A stretch of DNA of 64,000 bases from Phallusia mammillata (lineage: Eukaryota; Chordata; Ascidiacea; Phlebobranchia; Ascidiidae): positions 241,023 through 305,022 of the forward strand of contig QLIY01000030.1 of assembly GCA_003260075.1 (NCBI GenBank), in the 5' to 3' direction. The notes beneath the pieces are model-generated. The model did no database searches. It was not told the origin of the DNA and saw only the letters and a list, made by a program, of their open reading frames with translations. Shown piece by piece: positions 1-11,400 of the stretch (within the stretch, counting starts at the first letter, position 1; every line of letters begins with the position of its first letter). Both the position numbers and the translations under genes were made by a program.

Positions 1-45
1 ACCCCCCCCCCCAATAATGGCGAAAATTAACTTATTCTTCTGAAA

Positions 46-84
46 ACACACACACACACATATATATATATATACATATATATT
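46..84. repeat. (CA)n(TA)n microsatellite
   Basis: A CA run followed by a TA run just downstream (on the minus strand) of the last RPA2 exon present. Confidence 0.85.
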
Positions 85-90
85 ACTCAC

Positions 91-3000
91 TTGATTTGGT
101 TCAAGTTTAGTCCTTTAAGTTGAGCTCTGATACTTGCAATCGATATTCCATCTGGCTCAATGCAGGCTTCCACCAAATTCCAAACCTTTTAAATATAAAA
201 ACAAAGATTAGTTTCATGGTTAGGCTAGTCAGTCCATATTAAACTAAAAAGCAACATGCTAGGTTTTGTCAATTACGTTTTACTTTTAAATACTTTTTTT
301 TAAATTTTACACTCTGTAGTATTCGGACAGACTACTTAACCAATGTGCTTTTTTGTAATTTTGGAAGTAGAAAAACAACATATTGTTACCATTTACCATT
401 ACATATTGTTATGTTGTATATACTCAGGTAGCAATGTTGCTGCAACCATCTTAAAATTTAGAAGGTACAAACAGGAACATAGTCAGAATGAAATTTCAGA
501 AAGGGGTAAAAAATGCATTAACTTTTTTCAAGTCGATTTAAAACACTGAGTTAACAAAAAAATGTGAATTTTCCAAAAATTGGCCCCTTGCCCCCCCTGG
601 GTATGCTATTGATCAAAAAAGACCAGAAATTCTATCAAAACAAAATATTGAAAACTGGAACTCTACCTGAGTTTGGACCGAATCCATTCCCAAGTTTCCA
701 GCGTTATTTTGAAAACCTCCGTCATTGTTGGTTTGATGATGAATTCCGGTTGGGTTGTTCTATGATATAATACAAGTTACAATTGATTCCCCTTAATATT
801 ATATTATGTTTAGCTGCACACTAATTCCCAAAATCCTCCCTTCAGAATCACACAGAAAATTTGAAAGGGCTATTTATCTGCATCCTACGTAGTTTATTTT
901 ATTTATGGTTCAATTTAATACATCAAGTGATCTAAAAACCAAGACTTGTTTGTGCACACCATTTGTGAGATGCTTACTGGAATCCTTGTCATTGCAAAAC
1001 TTTCACATAGCATATCAGTGTCACTAGCCAATTACACAGGCGAACAAAATGTTTTAGTACAAGTGCATGTTACATGTTACTGGTATCTAAAGCATTTTTG
1101 TGGTTTAATAAGCAAGTCATACAAATGTTAGAAACCCAGGCCAATGTGGTTTCAGTTTTTTCAAATTTAACTACAAAACACAGTAATAAAACCTTGAGCT
1201 CTGTTTTTTTGCAATAGCATGACATAACACTATGGTTTATATATCGTCAAAATACTCTTACCTTTGGTGCTTTGTTCCTTGCTTCTCCCATCAGTTTAAA
1301 CTTCATGCATTCCAACATATGAACAGTAATTTCATTGAGGTCCTCAATCGCTCGCACATGCAGAGCATTCAGTGTAACTTTTTTCTATATCATAAAAAAC
1401 AACTCATCAGTTAATGTGCAAGACATGCTAGCTTCAAATTATCCAAGCTAGTTTCCAACCATTTTTAGTCCATGGCTCAATCCTTTTTTCAAAATTGTTT
1501 TGTGGCTTACCACAAGCTGCAAGTTGACTGTGTTCAAAGGCGATTATAACTGCTATGAAAACATAACTTAGCATTTAACGTTACAAATTAGCAAATGTAC
1601 AAATAGCTCTGTGAACCCCTGAAAACCCCCTTGTAACCCACTGCTAGGCCATGGCGCACAGGTTTAAATTAGTATCCTACCTAGAACACAACTCTATTTC
1701 CTATGGATATTGAGTGGTTGTAAGAAATTGTTATAGTCTAAAAGCAGTTTTTGACAAATGATATATACTAGAAATTTGCATTTAGTTTTTTATCCACCTG
1801 GAAACTCCTGATTTGTGCAAATATTCTTATTGGTGTTCCTTCCTCATAAACCGGTTCCTCACATTCCATGTCATCTTCATCTCCTTCCACGGAAACCCTG
1901 AACAAAAACAGAAACATATTTTGCATAAGAAAGAGCACAACTGGTAATATTTAGTTGGTGACCAATGATGCTGTACTAGTTGTTTCAAACACAAGGACCT
2001 GCCCCTTCAAAAAATAGAAAATAAATACAAAAAATGCACTGAGAGACCCCCCCCCCGTTTCCAAAGGTTGTAACTGGGGTTTGACAAAAAGATTGAGAAC
2101 CACTCCTCTTGGTTAATGAGCTGCAGTAGTTGTGTATTGCAGTAAGATATATATAATGTAAACTTTAGAGCTGTTCTCCCCCCCCCCGTTTCAAACACAA
2201 GGACCTGCCCCTTCAAAAAATAGAAAATAAATACATGCACTGAGAGGGATAAACAATAGTGACTTATGTAGTTTTGCTCTGAACTTTATCTGCTTTCACA
2301 TTTTCTTTTTTATGAATACCATAATCTCTAAAAGCTTGTACAACCATTTTTTAATTTTCTAAATTTTTAATGTTCAGATTTGTACATGCCAAGAAGCAGT
2401 TGGGACATCATGTTTCCAAAGGTTGTAACTGGGGTTTGACAAAAAGATTGAGAACCACTGCTCTTGGTTAATGAGCTGCAGTAGTTGTGTATTGCAGTAA
2501 GATATAATGTAAACTTTAGAGCTGTTCCCTGTCTAAGCAGCAAAATAAAACCATGAAAAAATAGAAATAAAAGATTTGAAACAGTTTTACAAGCAGGTTT
2601 AAAACAGTACACACCAGTGGTTCTCAAACTTTCTTATTATTGGGGCCAAATGGTAGTTTTTTAAGTGTGTAGGGAGCTGCAAAAAATGGAACCTTGAGAA
2701 AATCACTAAACATTATGACTTTGAAAGCTAAAATAGCAATCTTTGGTGGTTTTCTGAGGTTTGGTGGGAGCCGCATGCGGCCCTGAGAGCCGCATTTGAG
2801 AATCACACTGTTTTGACTTAAAAAAATCATATCAGTGTAACTCATGACAAAACATGGATCATATTGGCCACCGTTGCTAGATTAAAGATCTTTAGTATAT
2901 TGTGGGTAGCAGGTTAAAAAGTCAGGAATCAGTATCACCAAAGTTGTTCAGCTAAGACAAGCTTATATATTAAATATTGCAAGTTGTTCCTACCAGTGTT

Positions 3001-3470
3001 TGGCAGTTACAGTTCCTGTCGTGTCATCGATCTTATAAGTGTGACAGGTCTGAGTTTTCTCTACTTGTATCACCGTGCCGACTACAGTCACCTGAGAAAC
3101 TTCATGATCTCCCAATCGAAACACAGAATCGTCAAAAGTCATTTCTTTGATGTTGCTCGCAGTCACTGGTGTGATGTTTTGATAACGAAATTTCTAAATG
3201 AGGAAAAAAAGATAGAATTGATTTTTTCCAGACTTTTAGGATCAGTTTTTTGGCTTTACCTTTTGTCTATCTCCACCTGCGGCTCCTCCGAATCCTCCAC
3301 CAGGAGCAAAACCCCCTCCTCCCCCGAATCCGCCTCCCAAGTCTAAAACGCACAAAAAATAAACTATAATCTTTGTTCTAAAACATGGATCTTAATACAA
3401 TACAATTAAACAATACACAGCACATTGTATATTATTCACACTTACCATTTCCTCCAGTGTTCTGAAACAT
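91..3470 (-). CDS. RPA2: Replication protein A 32-kDa subunit (partial, 3' end off window)
   Basis: RPA32 is the middle subunit of the heterotrimeric single-stranded DNA-binding complex used in nuclear replication and repair. Six exons read on the minus strand: 3446-3470, 3260-3342, 2994-3193, 1798-1897, 1262-1384 and 91-185. All junctions are GT-AG and phases agree (626 nt, 208 codons plus 2 nt). The product has a Gly-rich N-terminus (residues 6-33), then an OB fold (DBD-D) with family motifs FRLGDHEVSQVTVVG, YKIDDTTG and RIFAQIRSFQ, then a linker, then the first half of the C-terminal winged helix (GISIASIRAQLKGLN). The rest of the winged helix lies past position 1. The start at 3470 is the first in-frame ATG of the Gly-rich exon. 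Oddity: the N-terminal 36 residues contain one Thr and no Ser, unlike the phosphorylated vertebrate tail. Identification is from recalled RPA2 family sequence. Confidence 0.93.
1975..2540. repeat. Duplicated RPA2 intron segments around two 10-C runs
   Basis: C runs at 2047-2056 and 2178-2187 separate repeated pieces of RPA2 intron 3. The sequence before the first run recurs after the second (about 1983-2035 versus 2188-2240), and 2057-2177 recurs at 2412-2527. This matches overlapping allelic contig ends. Confidence 0.7.
2615..2810. mobile_element. hAT-type non-autonomous element in RPA2 intron
   Basis: About 196 bp bounded by imperfect terminal inverted repeats: CAGTGGTTCTCAAAC at the left and the complement of a related sequence (TTTGAGAATCACACTG) at the right. 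The CAGTGGTTCTCAA end is typical of hAT elements. No clear 8-bp target duplication is visible and there is no transposase ORF. Confidence 0.65.
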
Positions 3471-3870
3471 ATTTTAAGCAATGCTAGTAACTTTTCTGTT
3501 GCAAGCTTCCAAAACAATCAATCCGGAATTTTGCGAGGCAAATGATTTCGCGCGAAAAATATGTTCTCAATTATCATAGAAAACGTATTTTATTTTACGA
3601 GTTGTGGTGCAAAAAATTTTAGTCTTTCCGCATGTAACAAAACAGTTTTGCATCAAATGTAAATTAATTTTAATCTTAATCTTAATTTTAATAATTATTA
3701 TTGTGATAAAAAGCCGAAATGTAGTTTGTCCCCAATAGTATTGGTCAAAGTACTTAATGCGTCTACTACCAATTTGAAAGTACACGTGCAGTTCTGTGGG
3801 TAAATGTTGTTGTTGAAAATATGAAGATGAACTAAAAAATACATATCAAAACAACTGAAAAAGACGGAGA
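3471..3870. promoter_or_regulatory. Divergent RPA2/MRPL13 intergenic promoter
   Basis: The two start codons (RPA2 at 3470, minus; MRPL13 at 3871, plus) are 400 bp apart and point away from each other, so this interval should hold both promoters and 5' UTRs. The RPA2-proximal part has CCGGAA (3523-3528, ETS-like) and a palindromic E2F-like site. The middle (about 3660-3705) is AT-rich with repeated TTAATCTTAA-type units. No TATA box is clear. The promoter role is inferred from geometry and motifs. Confidence 0.6.
3546..3557. promoter_or_regulatory. Palindromic E2F-type site TTTCGCGCGAAA
   Basis: A perfect 12-bp palindrome matching the E2F/DP consensus (TTTSGCGC) on both strands, about 76 bp upstream of the RPA2 start codon. 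RPA subunits are S-phase genes commonly under E2F control in animals, so the position is apt. Binding is inferred. Confidence 0.6.
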
Positions 3871-6800
3871 ATGTCGTTTGGTCGCGCTAATCAGGTAAGA
3901 AGTTGTTAATCTGTGTCTTTAATATGCCCCAATACAAGTCAGATAATTTTTTCCTAATTTTACTTGTTTAAATTTTTGTCATTTTTATGCACTTTTACAA
4001 GTAATTTAATACACATTTTTTTGAAGCAATGGGCAACGTTTTCTCGTGTGTGGCACATTCTGAATGCCGACAGACAGCCAGCGGGTGGAATAGGTGTCTT
4101 GGTCAGCCGATATGTTCAAGGGCTTCATAAACCGATCTATCATCCAACGAGTGATGTTGGCGATCATGTGGTTGTTGTCAACGCAAAGAAAATCGCTTAT
4201 TCCGGCAACAAATGGGAAGAAAAGGTTTTTACTGCACACACTGGGTATGTGTTAGTGTAAACAAATTTACCAGTTTGCAGAGTGTGACACCTGCACGCGC
4301 AATTTATTTCAAACAAAATATTTGCATGCTAATTTTTGGGGTTGCACACCATAATATCGCACCAAAAGCATTTAATTGCCCTGCCCTAACAAAGCTTTTT
4401 ACTTACAACCTTGTGATGCAGCATGCTTTGCACAAAACTTGTTGACATAGAATAGTCTGTTTATTATAAGTATAGTGACTACTAGGCATGCTAAATTCTA
4501 TTTTTTTTTTTATTCACTTGAATCTAACGTCTTCCAAAGGCTGCAGGACAATGTGGTTTGCATATATAAGTGTGCTTTATTAAGTGTGCTATAAAATTTA
4601 TTGGGTTTTTATGCACTCCCCCCCCCCTACAACCTTGTGATGCAGCATGCTTTGCACAAAACTTGTTGACATAGAGTAGTCTGTTTATTATGAGTATGGT
4701 GACTACTAGGCATGCTAAATTCTATTTTTTATTCCCTTGAATCTAACGTCTTCCAAAGGCTGCAGGACAATGCGGTTTGCATACATAAGTGTGCCATAAC
4801 AGGCAAAAAATTATTGGGAAAATATGCATGTGTAAACAATTTGATGGTTAGTGTTGTTCCTAACAATTCTGTCATTTTCAAACAAAAAGGCATGTTTTTC
4901 ACAAAATATACTTCTCCGTTTCTTGTCTACATAACTTAGGGTTTACTTAAAAACTTATTTTGTTTTTAATGATATTTTACCCCCCCCCCTGTCATTTTCA
5001 AACAAAAAGGCATGTTTTTCACAAAATATACTTCTCCTTTTCTTGTCTACATAACTTAGGGTTTACTTAAAAATTTATTTTGTTTTTTTTGACATTTTTT
5101 TATTATTTTTAGGCGAAGAAAGGGTCGTGTAAGAATGCAGGCATTTAAAGTTCATGAACTCGATCCCACATGGGTAAGATTGGCAAAACAATTATCATAT
5201 AATTACCTTGACAAAATTTTGTTATTTGTTTAGATTATTCGAAGAAATATTTATCGACAAATCCCGAACAACCTGTTGCGAAGAACTCTTTTTCAGAGGG
5301 TTCATGTTTTTGAAGATGAGGTTTGTATTTGTGTTAGTGAGAATGTTGTTCCTAAACCTATGTTATGTTTAAGAAAGGTTTGTTTACCAAAACTGTAACC
5401 ACTGGCAAAACCAGCCCTGTCAACATAATGTAGCTGCAGCACTTTAGTCATAATCTACCAATTGTGCCATCCAGTATGTTGTGCTCCATAATGTGCCAAG
5501 TTGACATTGTGCAGCTAATACTAGTTTGGTAATTCTTTAGTGCAATGCGTTTTTGTGTTGCTATGTGATTTTTCACCAAGCGAAATAATTTCAACCCAAC
5601 TTTATACAAAGGCAAAACATTCAGTGACTTTAAGTCACTTGTAACTGACTTTTTATGGTTATTGCTCAGACTCTTGGCTATGTTAATTTGTAAATTGCAG
5701 GTTCTTGGATCAAGTTCACATTTTTAATTTCAGTACTTGTTTTTTTCATTAGCCAATTTTTATGTTTTTAGAATGTTCCAGCTGAAATAATGCCCCCCCC
5801 CCGCAGCCACTGACAAAACCAGCCCTGTCAACATAATGTAGCTGCAGCTAGGTTTCTTAAATTTGCCACTTTGGCTTATCCCGGGATTCCAGGACAAAAA
5901 CAATCTCAATCCCGGAATATCACGGGATTTTATTCGATTTTGGTTAAATTTATAATATTTCCCCCCCCCCAATTGTTTTTAAGGTTAGTTGAACAGAAAT
6001 ATTGGTATGTACAAAACTGCTTATCTGTTGTTATTAATTCTGAAACACGTTTTATTGTTGCAGGGATAAATACTTCTTGAAATCTTGAGACTCAATGTAG
6101 CAACAACCTGTTGTCTTCTACAAATGTAATACGCTTTCAGGCATTCAAGGATGTTGTTCCAATACGAGTGGCTGTATGTTGGCTTGTTGAAGTGTTGCAT
6201 ACAAATAAACTGCTTTTCTTAAACTTTCATTCAATTGAATAAAGTTTTTTATCGTGAAACAAAGCATTGAGACACAAATGCACTAAATTGATCTAGATTA
6301 GATGTGCAACGACCCCCCCCCCGCTATAACCACTCGGCCGTCTTGGCATTTTACAAATTGCCAGATTTTTTACCAACTGGAGAGCTATAGCGCGAATTTG
6401 ACAAACTGGAGAGACAAACACAATAACAGAACTATTTATCATTCCTGTTTGAATTGTTGCAAGAAACCTTGGGGAACACTTTAATTCACGGAAACCCATT
6501 GGATGTCGCACCTCTGGTTGAAGAGTGCAACTAAAAAAGCATTCAATTTTTGTCCCGGGATATCCCGGGACAAAGAGAAAATCCCGGGATAGAATTTTTT
6601 GCTGAAATTGTCTAGGATTCCCGGGATAGAAACCCTAGCTGCATCACTTTAGTCATAATCTACCAATTGTGCCATTCAGTATGTTGTGCTCCATAATGTT
6701 CCAAGTTGACATTGTGCAGCTAATACTAGTTTGGTAATTCTTTAGTGCAATGCGTTTTTGTGTTGCTATGTGATTTTTCACCAAGCGAAATAATTTCAAC

Positions 6801-7204
6801 CCAACTTTATACAAAGGCAAAACATTCAGTGGCTTTAAGTTACTTGTAACTGACTTTTTATGGTTATTGCTCAGACTCTTTGTCTATGTTAACATGTAAG
6901 TTGCAGGTTCTTGGATCAAGTTTACATTTTTAATTTCAGTACTTGTTTTTTTCATTAGCCAACTTTTATGTTTTTAGAATGTTCCAGCTGAAATAATAGA
7001 AAATGTAACAAATGTTTTGATTGGTCCACGCCCAGTTCCAAAAGCCATAACCGATTACACTGAAGAAGAAAAGGATAGTTTTCCCAAATTGTTTTTAAGG
7101 TTAGTTGAACAGAAATATTGGTATGTACAAAACTACTTATCTGTTGTTATTAATTCTAAAACACGTTTTATTGTTGCAGGGATAAATACTTCTTAAAATC
7201 TTGA
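3871..7204 (+). CDS. MRPL13: Mitochondrial ribosomal protein L13 (uL13m)
   Basis: A structural protein of the mitochondrial large ribosomal subunit. Six exons: 3871-3894, 4027-4244, 5113-5173, 5234-5320, 6978-7099 and 7180-7204, ending in TGA. Total 537 nt, 178 aa, the same length I recall for human MRPL13. Recognisable family blocks are QWATFSRVWHILNADRQPAG, VQGLHKPIYHPTSDVGDHVV, KKIAYSGNKWEEKVFTAHTG, then FKVHELDPTWIIRRNIY and a basic Leu-rich stretch NNLLRRTLFQRVHVF. Unlike human, the tail ends KLFLRDKYFLKS. All splice sites are GT-AG and the frame is continuous. The intron between 5320 and 6978 is inflated by unmerged allelic sequence containing a second truncated copy of exon 5 (5772-5792) and of the exon 5 end/exon 6 (about 5971-6083). 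The copies at 6978-7204 are complete and are the ones used here. Confidence 0.94.
4480..5085. repeat. Two unmerged allelic duplications in MRPL13 intron 2
   Basis: A 10-C run at 4618-4627 is followed by a copy of about 4390-4560, and another at 4980-4989 by a copy of about 4867-4970. Copies differ by scattered substitutions and small indels. No coding exon is affected. Confidence 0.7.
5793..6322 (+). repeat. Scrambled allelic duplication with truncated MRPL13 exons
   Basis: Three 10-C runs (5793-5802, 5961-5970, 6313-6322) break up this part. Just before the first run exon 5 starts and stops after about 21 nt. After it comes a repeat of about 5400-5440. After the second run comes the end of exon 5, the last intron and a second exon 6 with 3' UTR. 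After the third run the sequence rejoins intron DNA leading to the intact exon 5 at 6978. The broken exons cannot produce a correct product and are best read as misplaced allele fragments. Confidence 0.7.
5849..6637. mobile_element. hAT-like element rich in CCCGGGAT, present in one allele
   Basis: The ends are inverted repeats: TAGGTTTC at the left, and at the right GAAACCCTA, which is the complement of TAGGGTTTC. Flanks GCTGCAGC (5841-5848) and GCTGCATC (6638-6645) form an 8-bp target duplication with one mismatch. The interior carries several palindromic CCCGGGAT repeats. The allelic copy at about 5428-5450 lacks the insertion, so it looks polymorphic. The interval is inflated by C-run gaps and a misplaced MRPL13 fragment, so the true element is shorter (about 5849-5960 plus 6323-6637). 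Confidence 0.6.
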
Positions 7205-7356
7205 GACTCAGTGTAGCAACAACCTGTTGTCTTCTCCAAATGCTACAATAAGCTTTCAGGCTTTCAAGGATTTTGTTCCAATACGAGTGGCTGTATGTTG
7301 GCTTGTTGAATTGTTGCGTACAAATAAACTGCTTTTCTTAAACTTTCATTCAATTG

Positions 7357-7362
7357 AATAAA
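7357..7362 (+). terminator. MRPL13 polyadenylation signal AATAAA
   Basis: AATAAA lies about 155 nt after the MRPL13 stop codon in AT-rich DNA followed by a T run. The truncated allelic copy near 6237-6242 carries the same signal in the same context. Confidence 0.6.
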
Positions 7363-7429
7363 GTTTTTTTGTCGTGAAACAAAGCATTGAGACACAAATG
7401 CACTCAATCGATCTAAATTAGATGTGCAA

Positions 7430-8400
7430 CGTTAAAACGTTATGGAGGGCACAATTGGTGGATGAAGGCTAAACGCACTGCAGCTAGCCAGCTACATCGT
7501 ATTACAAGACGTTATGATACTGAGTCTCATAAGAAAGTGGCGTTGGCAAATTGTCGGTATAACACGTCTTTGAGCGGGACGTTGGTGGGAGCAGTTACGG
7601 GGGCCCTAAACTAAATGACCTCCTGGGACAGAGACTGGAGTTCGACAGAAGAAAATCCTTGCCCCCCCCCCCCCGTTGGCAAATTTGGGCGGGACGTTGG
7701 TGGGACCAGTTACGGGGGCCCTAAACTAAATGACCTCCCGGGATGGAGACTGGAGTTCGACAGAAGAAAATCCTTGCTAAACAGTTTCGAGTTCCGGCAG
7801 GAACAGTATATTATGGGACAATAAACCTAATTAAACGTAAATTTTCCAGTTGCTTTTATTGGGTGTTGATTGAAACAATAGAGTATGGAGTGTTTAAGAC
7901 AGCCCGTTTGTGCCATCCCTACTTGTCCGATATTTGATTTTTGTCCTGATTGCGACCCCCCCCCCCTTCCGGCAGGAACAGTATATTATGGGACAATAAA
8001 CCTAATTAAACGTATATTTTCCAGTTGCTTTTATTGGGTGTTGATTGAAACAACAGAGTATGGAGTGTTTAAGACAGCCCGTTTGTGCCACCCCTACTTG
8101 TCCGACATTTGATTTTTTGACTGATTGCGAAGAAACATCGTTGGGTGATGTATTGCTTAAACTATTCAAACAATACAAAACATTTTTTTGTAAAATTAAT
8201 AATTCGTTATATCCAAACATTTCCCTGAAAATAATCATTAACAATGCGACAAGCGTCACGCGACACAATATATGTCGCGTTGGATCTTTGAATTTGTATT
8301 CCTGGAAAAGGTCAACAAAGATCCAAAATATTGCCTGTAAGTGTGAATAATGTGGTTTGGCTGCCTGTTGCTGTGAATATGTGCGCGGTATAAGGTTATT
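7430..8400 (+). other. Unassigned region upstream of BICD, duplicated around two C runs
   Basis: No gene is recognised. An ATG at 7463 opens a 50-codon frame ending at 7615. Frames at 7743-7937 and 8045-8350 share the piece MECLRQPVCA and differ by a few substitutions between the two allelic copies (7791-7955 and 7967-8130). C runs at 7662-7674 and 7956-7966 mark the unmerged joins. This could be an unrecognised small gene, an old transposon, or the BICD promoter and 5' UTR. The sequence does not decide between them. Confidence 0.35.
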
Positions 8401-8418
8401 TAAAAAGTTTTAAAGACA

Positions 8419-11400
8419 ATGGAATCTAATGAGGACACAATTTCCCGTTTGACGGGCGAACTAGAAGATGCACATCGCGAAAAAGTTCAGGTTTGAAAAG
8501 TTATATTTTTAAGGACAACTAAACCAATAAGTATCAGCTTAATTTTTACGGAAAAAAATTGTTAGATAACGTTTATGTGTCATAAAGATAAATGTCGTGG
8601 CTTTTTTCCTAGAATCTGGCGTTAGACAGTAAAACTAAATTGCTTAGTCTGTTTTATAACATAGTATATAATGTGTGCTCAAAATTTTGAGACAAAGGAA
8701 TGAAATAAAGACATGAGCCTATGATCATTATTTCTTCATAACTTTGTGTGTTTTTTTTTTGGATTTATGTTGTTTGACATGTGGCACATCAGTAGCTTTT
8801 TACTTCTATAGGCAGCAGAATACGGGCTGCAAGTGCTCGAGGAAAACAGGGTTCTTCAACAGAGACAAGAAGAGTTGGAGCATCAGCTGGAATTAACTCA
8901 ACGAGAGCTCGACCTTGCCAAACATGAATTTGATCTTAGCACCAAGGTATTATGTGCTTCAATTTATAAGCTATTGCTGCCAGGCATAATATCAATATCA
9001 TTAGAGTTCCTTCTCAATTTCTCGTCAATAATTCTCGAGAAAAATTATGTCATGTATCATAAACAAAAAGTATAAATGGAGGGCAGGGGACTGGGCTCAT
9101 AACTCGCCTCTGGAGGGGACTGGGCACATAACTTTCTTATTTTGCTTCCGAAACGGCGATTTTAAGCGTTCGTTGCCGCTAAACTTTCAGCTTTTTTATT
9201 TTGACATGAAAATGCTGGAAATTTTACCTGGTATGATGTCAGTACTTTCAATTTAGGCTCTTTACTCAACTCAAAACAAGACTAGGAAGGCATTCAGCGA
9301 AGGTGAGTTGCGTGAGAATGACCTTGAGAAACAACGCAAGGACGCTGAGGACAGACTTGCAGCATTGGAGAAGGAAAGGGAATATGAATTATCACAATCA
9401 AGAACTGCTGTCACAAACGCACAAGCTGAGATTGAGAGGTTAAATGCACTCAACAACGAGCTTACGCTGGTAAGTTTGAAAACTTGGATAGGGTGCAGAC
9501 AGCTTTTTCTTTCTGTGTTTTCCAGTTTAAACATTTGGATTTGTTTCTAAAAGTAAATAATGCAGTAGGTTGGTGACTTGACAGTGGACATTTGACCTTT
9601 GAATGACCCCATCAAATTAGTATCAATTACTTATCTGCAATTTAAAAAGACTTTTTGAAGTGTGGCAAATACACTATTGTTCTGGAAATGTACTAAGTAT
9701 AAAAATAATTGCAATTGAAGAGACTCAAATAATACTGCTTACTTTCTTTAAACAGCAGAAAGAATTCTCAGGTTTACTGAACTATAATTGAGTTTGCTAT
9801 ATTTTATTAGTTTAACAGTACAAGTTTGTGGGTTGCATGGTAACATAAAAACACGATTGTGTATGATCTACAGATGTCCAAACATTCAGAAAACCAAAGA
9901 CTAAACTTGCGCAAGGAGGTAAAAGAGTTGATGTCCCGTGAAGCTTCTCTAATGAACGACTACTCTGAATTGGAAGAAGAAAACTGCTCATTACAAAAAC
10001 AAGTTTGTTGCTTACGTTTTTTTGTGTGTTTGAAACATGTTGCATGGTAACATCAAAATTAGGTTGAAACACAAGGCACATACTTTAAATTAGTAATTTA
10101 ACTGGCGAAGAGCTTGTATTTAGCAAATACATCCTGATTAATTTGTTTAATTTTCTTAACTGATGATGACAATGCCAGTTGTTGAAATGTATATTAGGGG
10201 TGCAATAGTGCCATCATTTTTGGGAGGCAATTTGTTAAATCTTTGTTTTGTTTTAGGTTTCAGTATTGCGTCAGTCACAAGCAGAATATGAGGGATTTAA
10301 ACATGAAATTAGAAGATTGGAAGAAGAAGCAGAATTCCTTAATAGGTACAGGAAAGAAATTAATGTGACAGGCATAGACATATTTGATTCATTACACTGC
10401 CATGTGTGCACTGTACCCCCCCCCCCGAATTGGAAGAAGAAAACTGCTCATTACAAAAACAAGTTTGTTGCTTATGTTTTTTTGTGTGTTTGAAACATGT
10501 TGCATGGTAACGTTAAAATTAGGTTGAAACACAAGGCACATTCGTCAAATTAGCAATTTAACTGGCGAAGAGCACATCCTGATGAATTTGTTTAATTCTC
10601 TTAACTGATGATGACAATGCCAGTTGAAATGTTTAAATGCAGTGTATTCGAAACATCCCTGAAAGTAGCTTTGTTTGTTTTAAAGAAAATATATTAGGGG
10701 TGAAATAGTGCCATCATTTTTGGGAGGGAATTTGTTAAATCTTTGTTTTGTTTTAGGTTTCAGTATTGCGACAGTCACAAGCAGAATATGAGGGATTTAA
10801 ACATGAAATTAGAAGATTGGAAGAAGAAGCAGAATTCCTTAACAGGTACAGGAAAAAAAATAATGTGACAGACATAGATATATTTGATTCAATACACTGC
10901 CTCTTGTGCACTGTACTTGTCTGTTAATACTATTTATTAAAACATTACTTGTATGGACTTGAAATTAGCTGTCTAAAATGAAACTTAAGGAAAAAATTCT
11001 GTTAAAAACAAATTTAACATTGCTCAAAAAGGCTCGCACACAAACTATTAAGATATTTTATTGCTAATTTTTTTTACAAAAATCCAATATTTTCTCTTCA
11101 ATAATCAATTTTCCTCACACTTTGCAGTCAACTTGAGGAGGCACTCAAACTTAAGGATATTCTGGAGCATCAGTTGGATGAGGCCCATGAAACAATTGCA
11201 AAAGAACGAGAGCTTAAACTCAGCATGAAGAGAGAACTGTCACAATTTATAAATGTGAGTAATCAATGTTTGATGATTCACATCTTTACATATTTATTTC
11301 TGTTTGGAACACTATATATGGATCTGTTCATAAGTTTAATGGTGAAAATAACAGCCCAAATAGATGAAAATAGCAACATACTTTATTGTTCAAACGTTTC

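Noticed and set aside
2984-3346. 120-codon plus-strand ORF at the left of the window
   Set aside because: It is the antisense shadow of RPA2 exons 2 and 3.
7615-8350. Series of similar ORFs suggesting a tandem gene family
   Set aside because: The similarity comes from allelic duplication across C runs. Whether any one copy is a gene remains open.
9967-10920. Real tandem duplication of a BICD exon
   Set aside because: Both copies together break the frame, and the joint is a C run with the same 10-base signature as dozens of non-coding joints.
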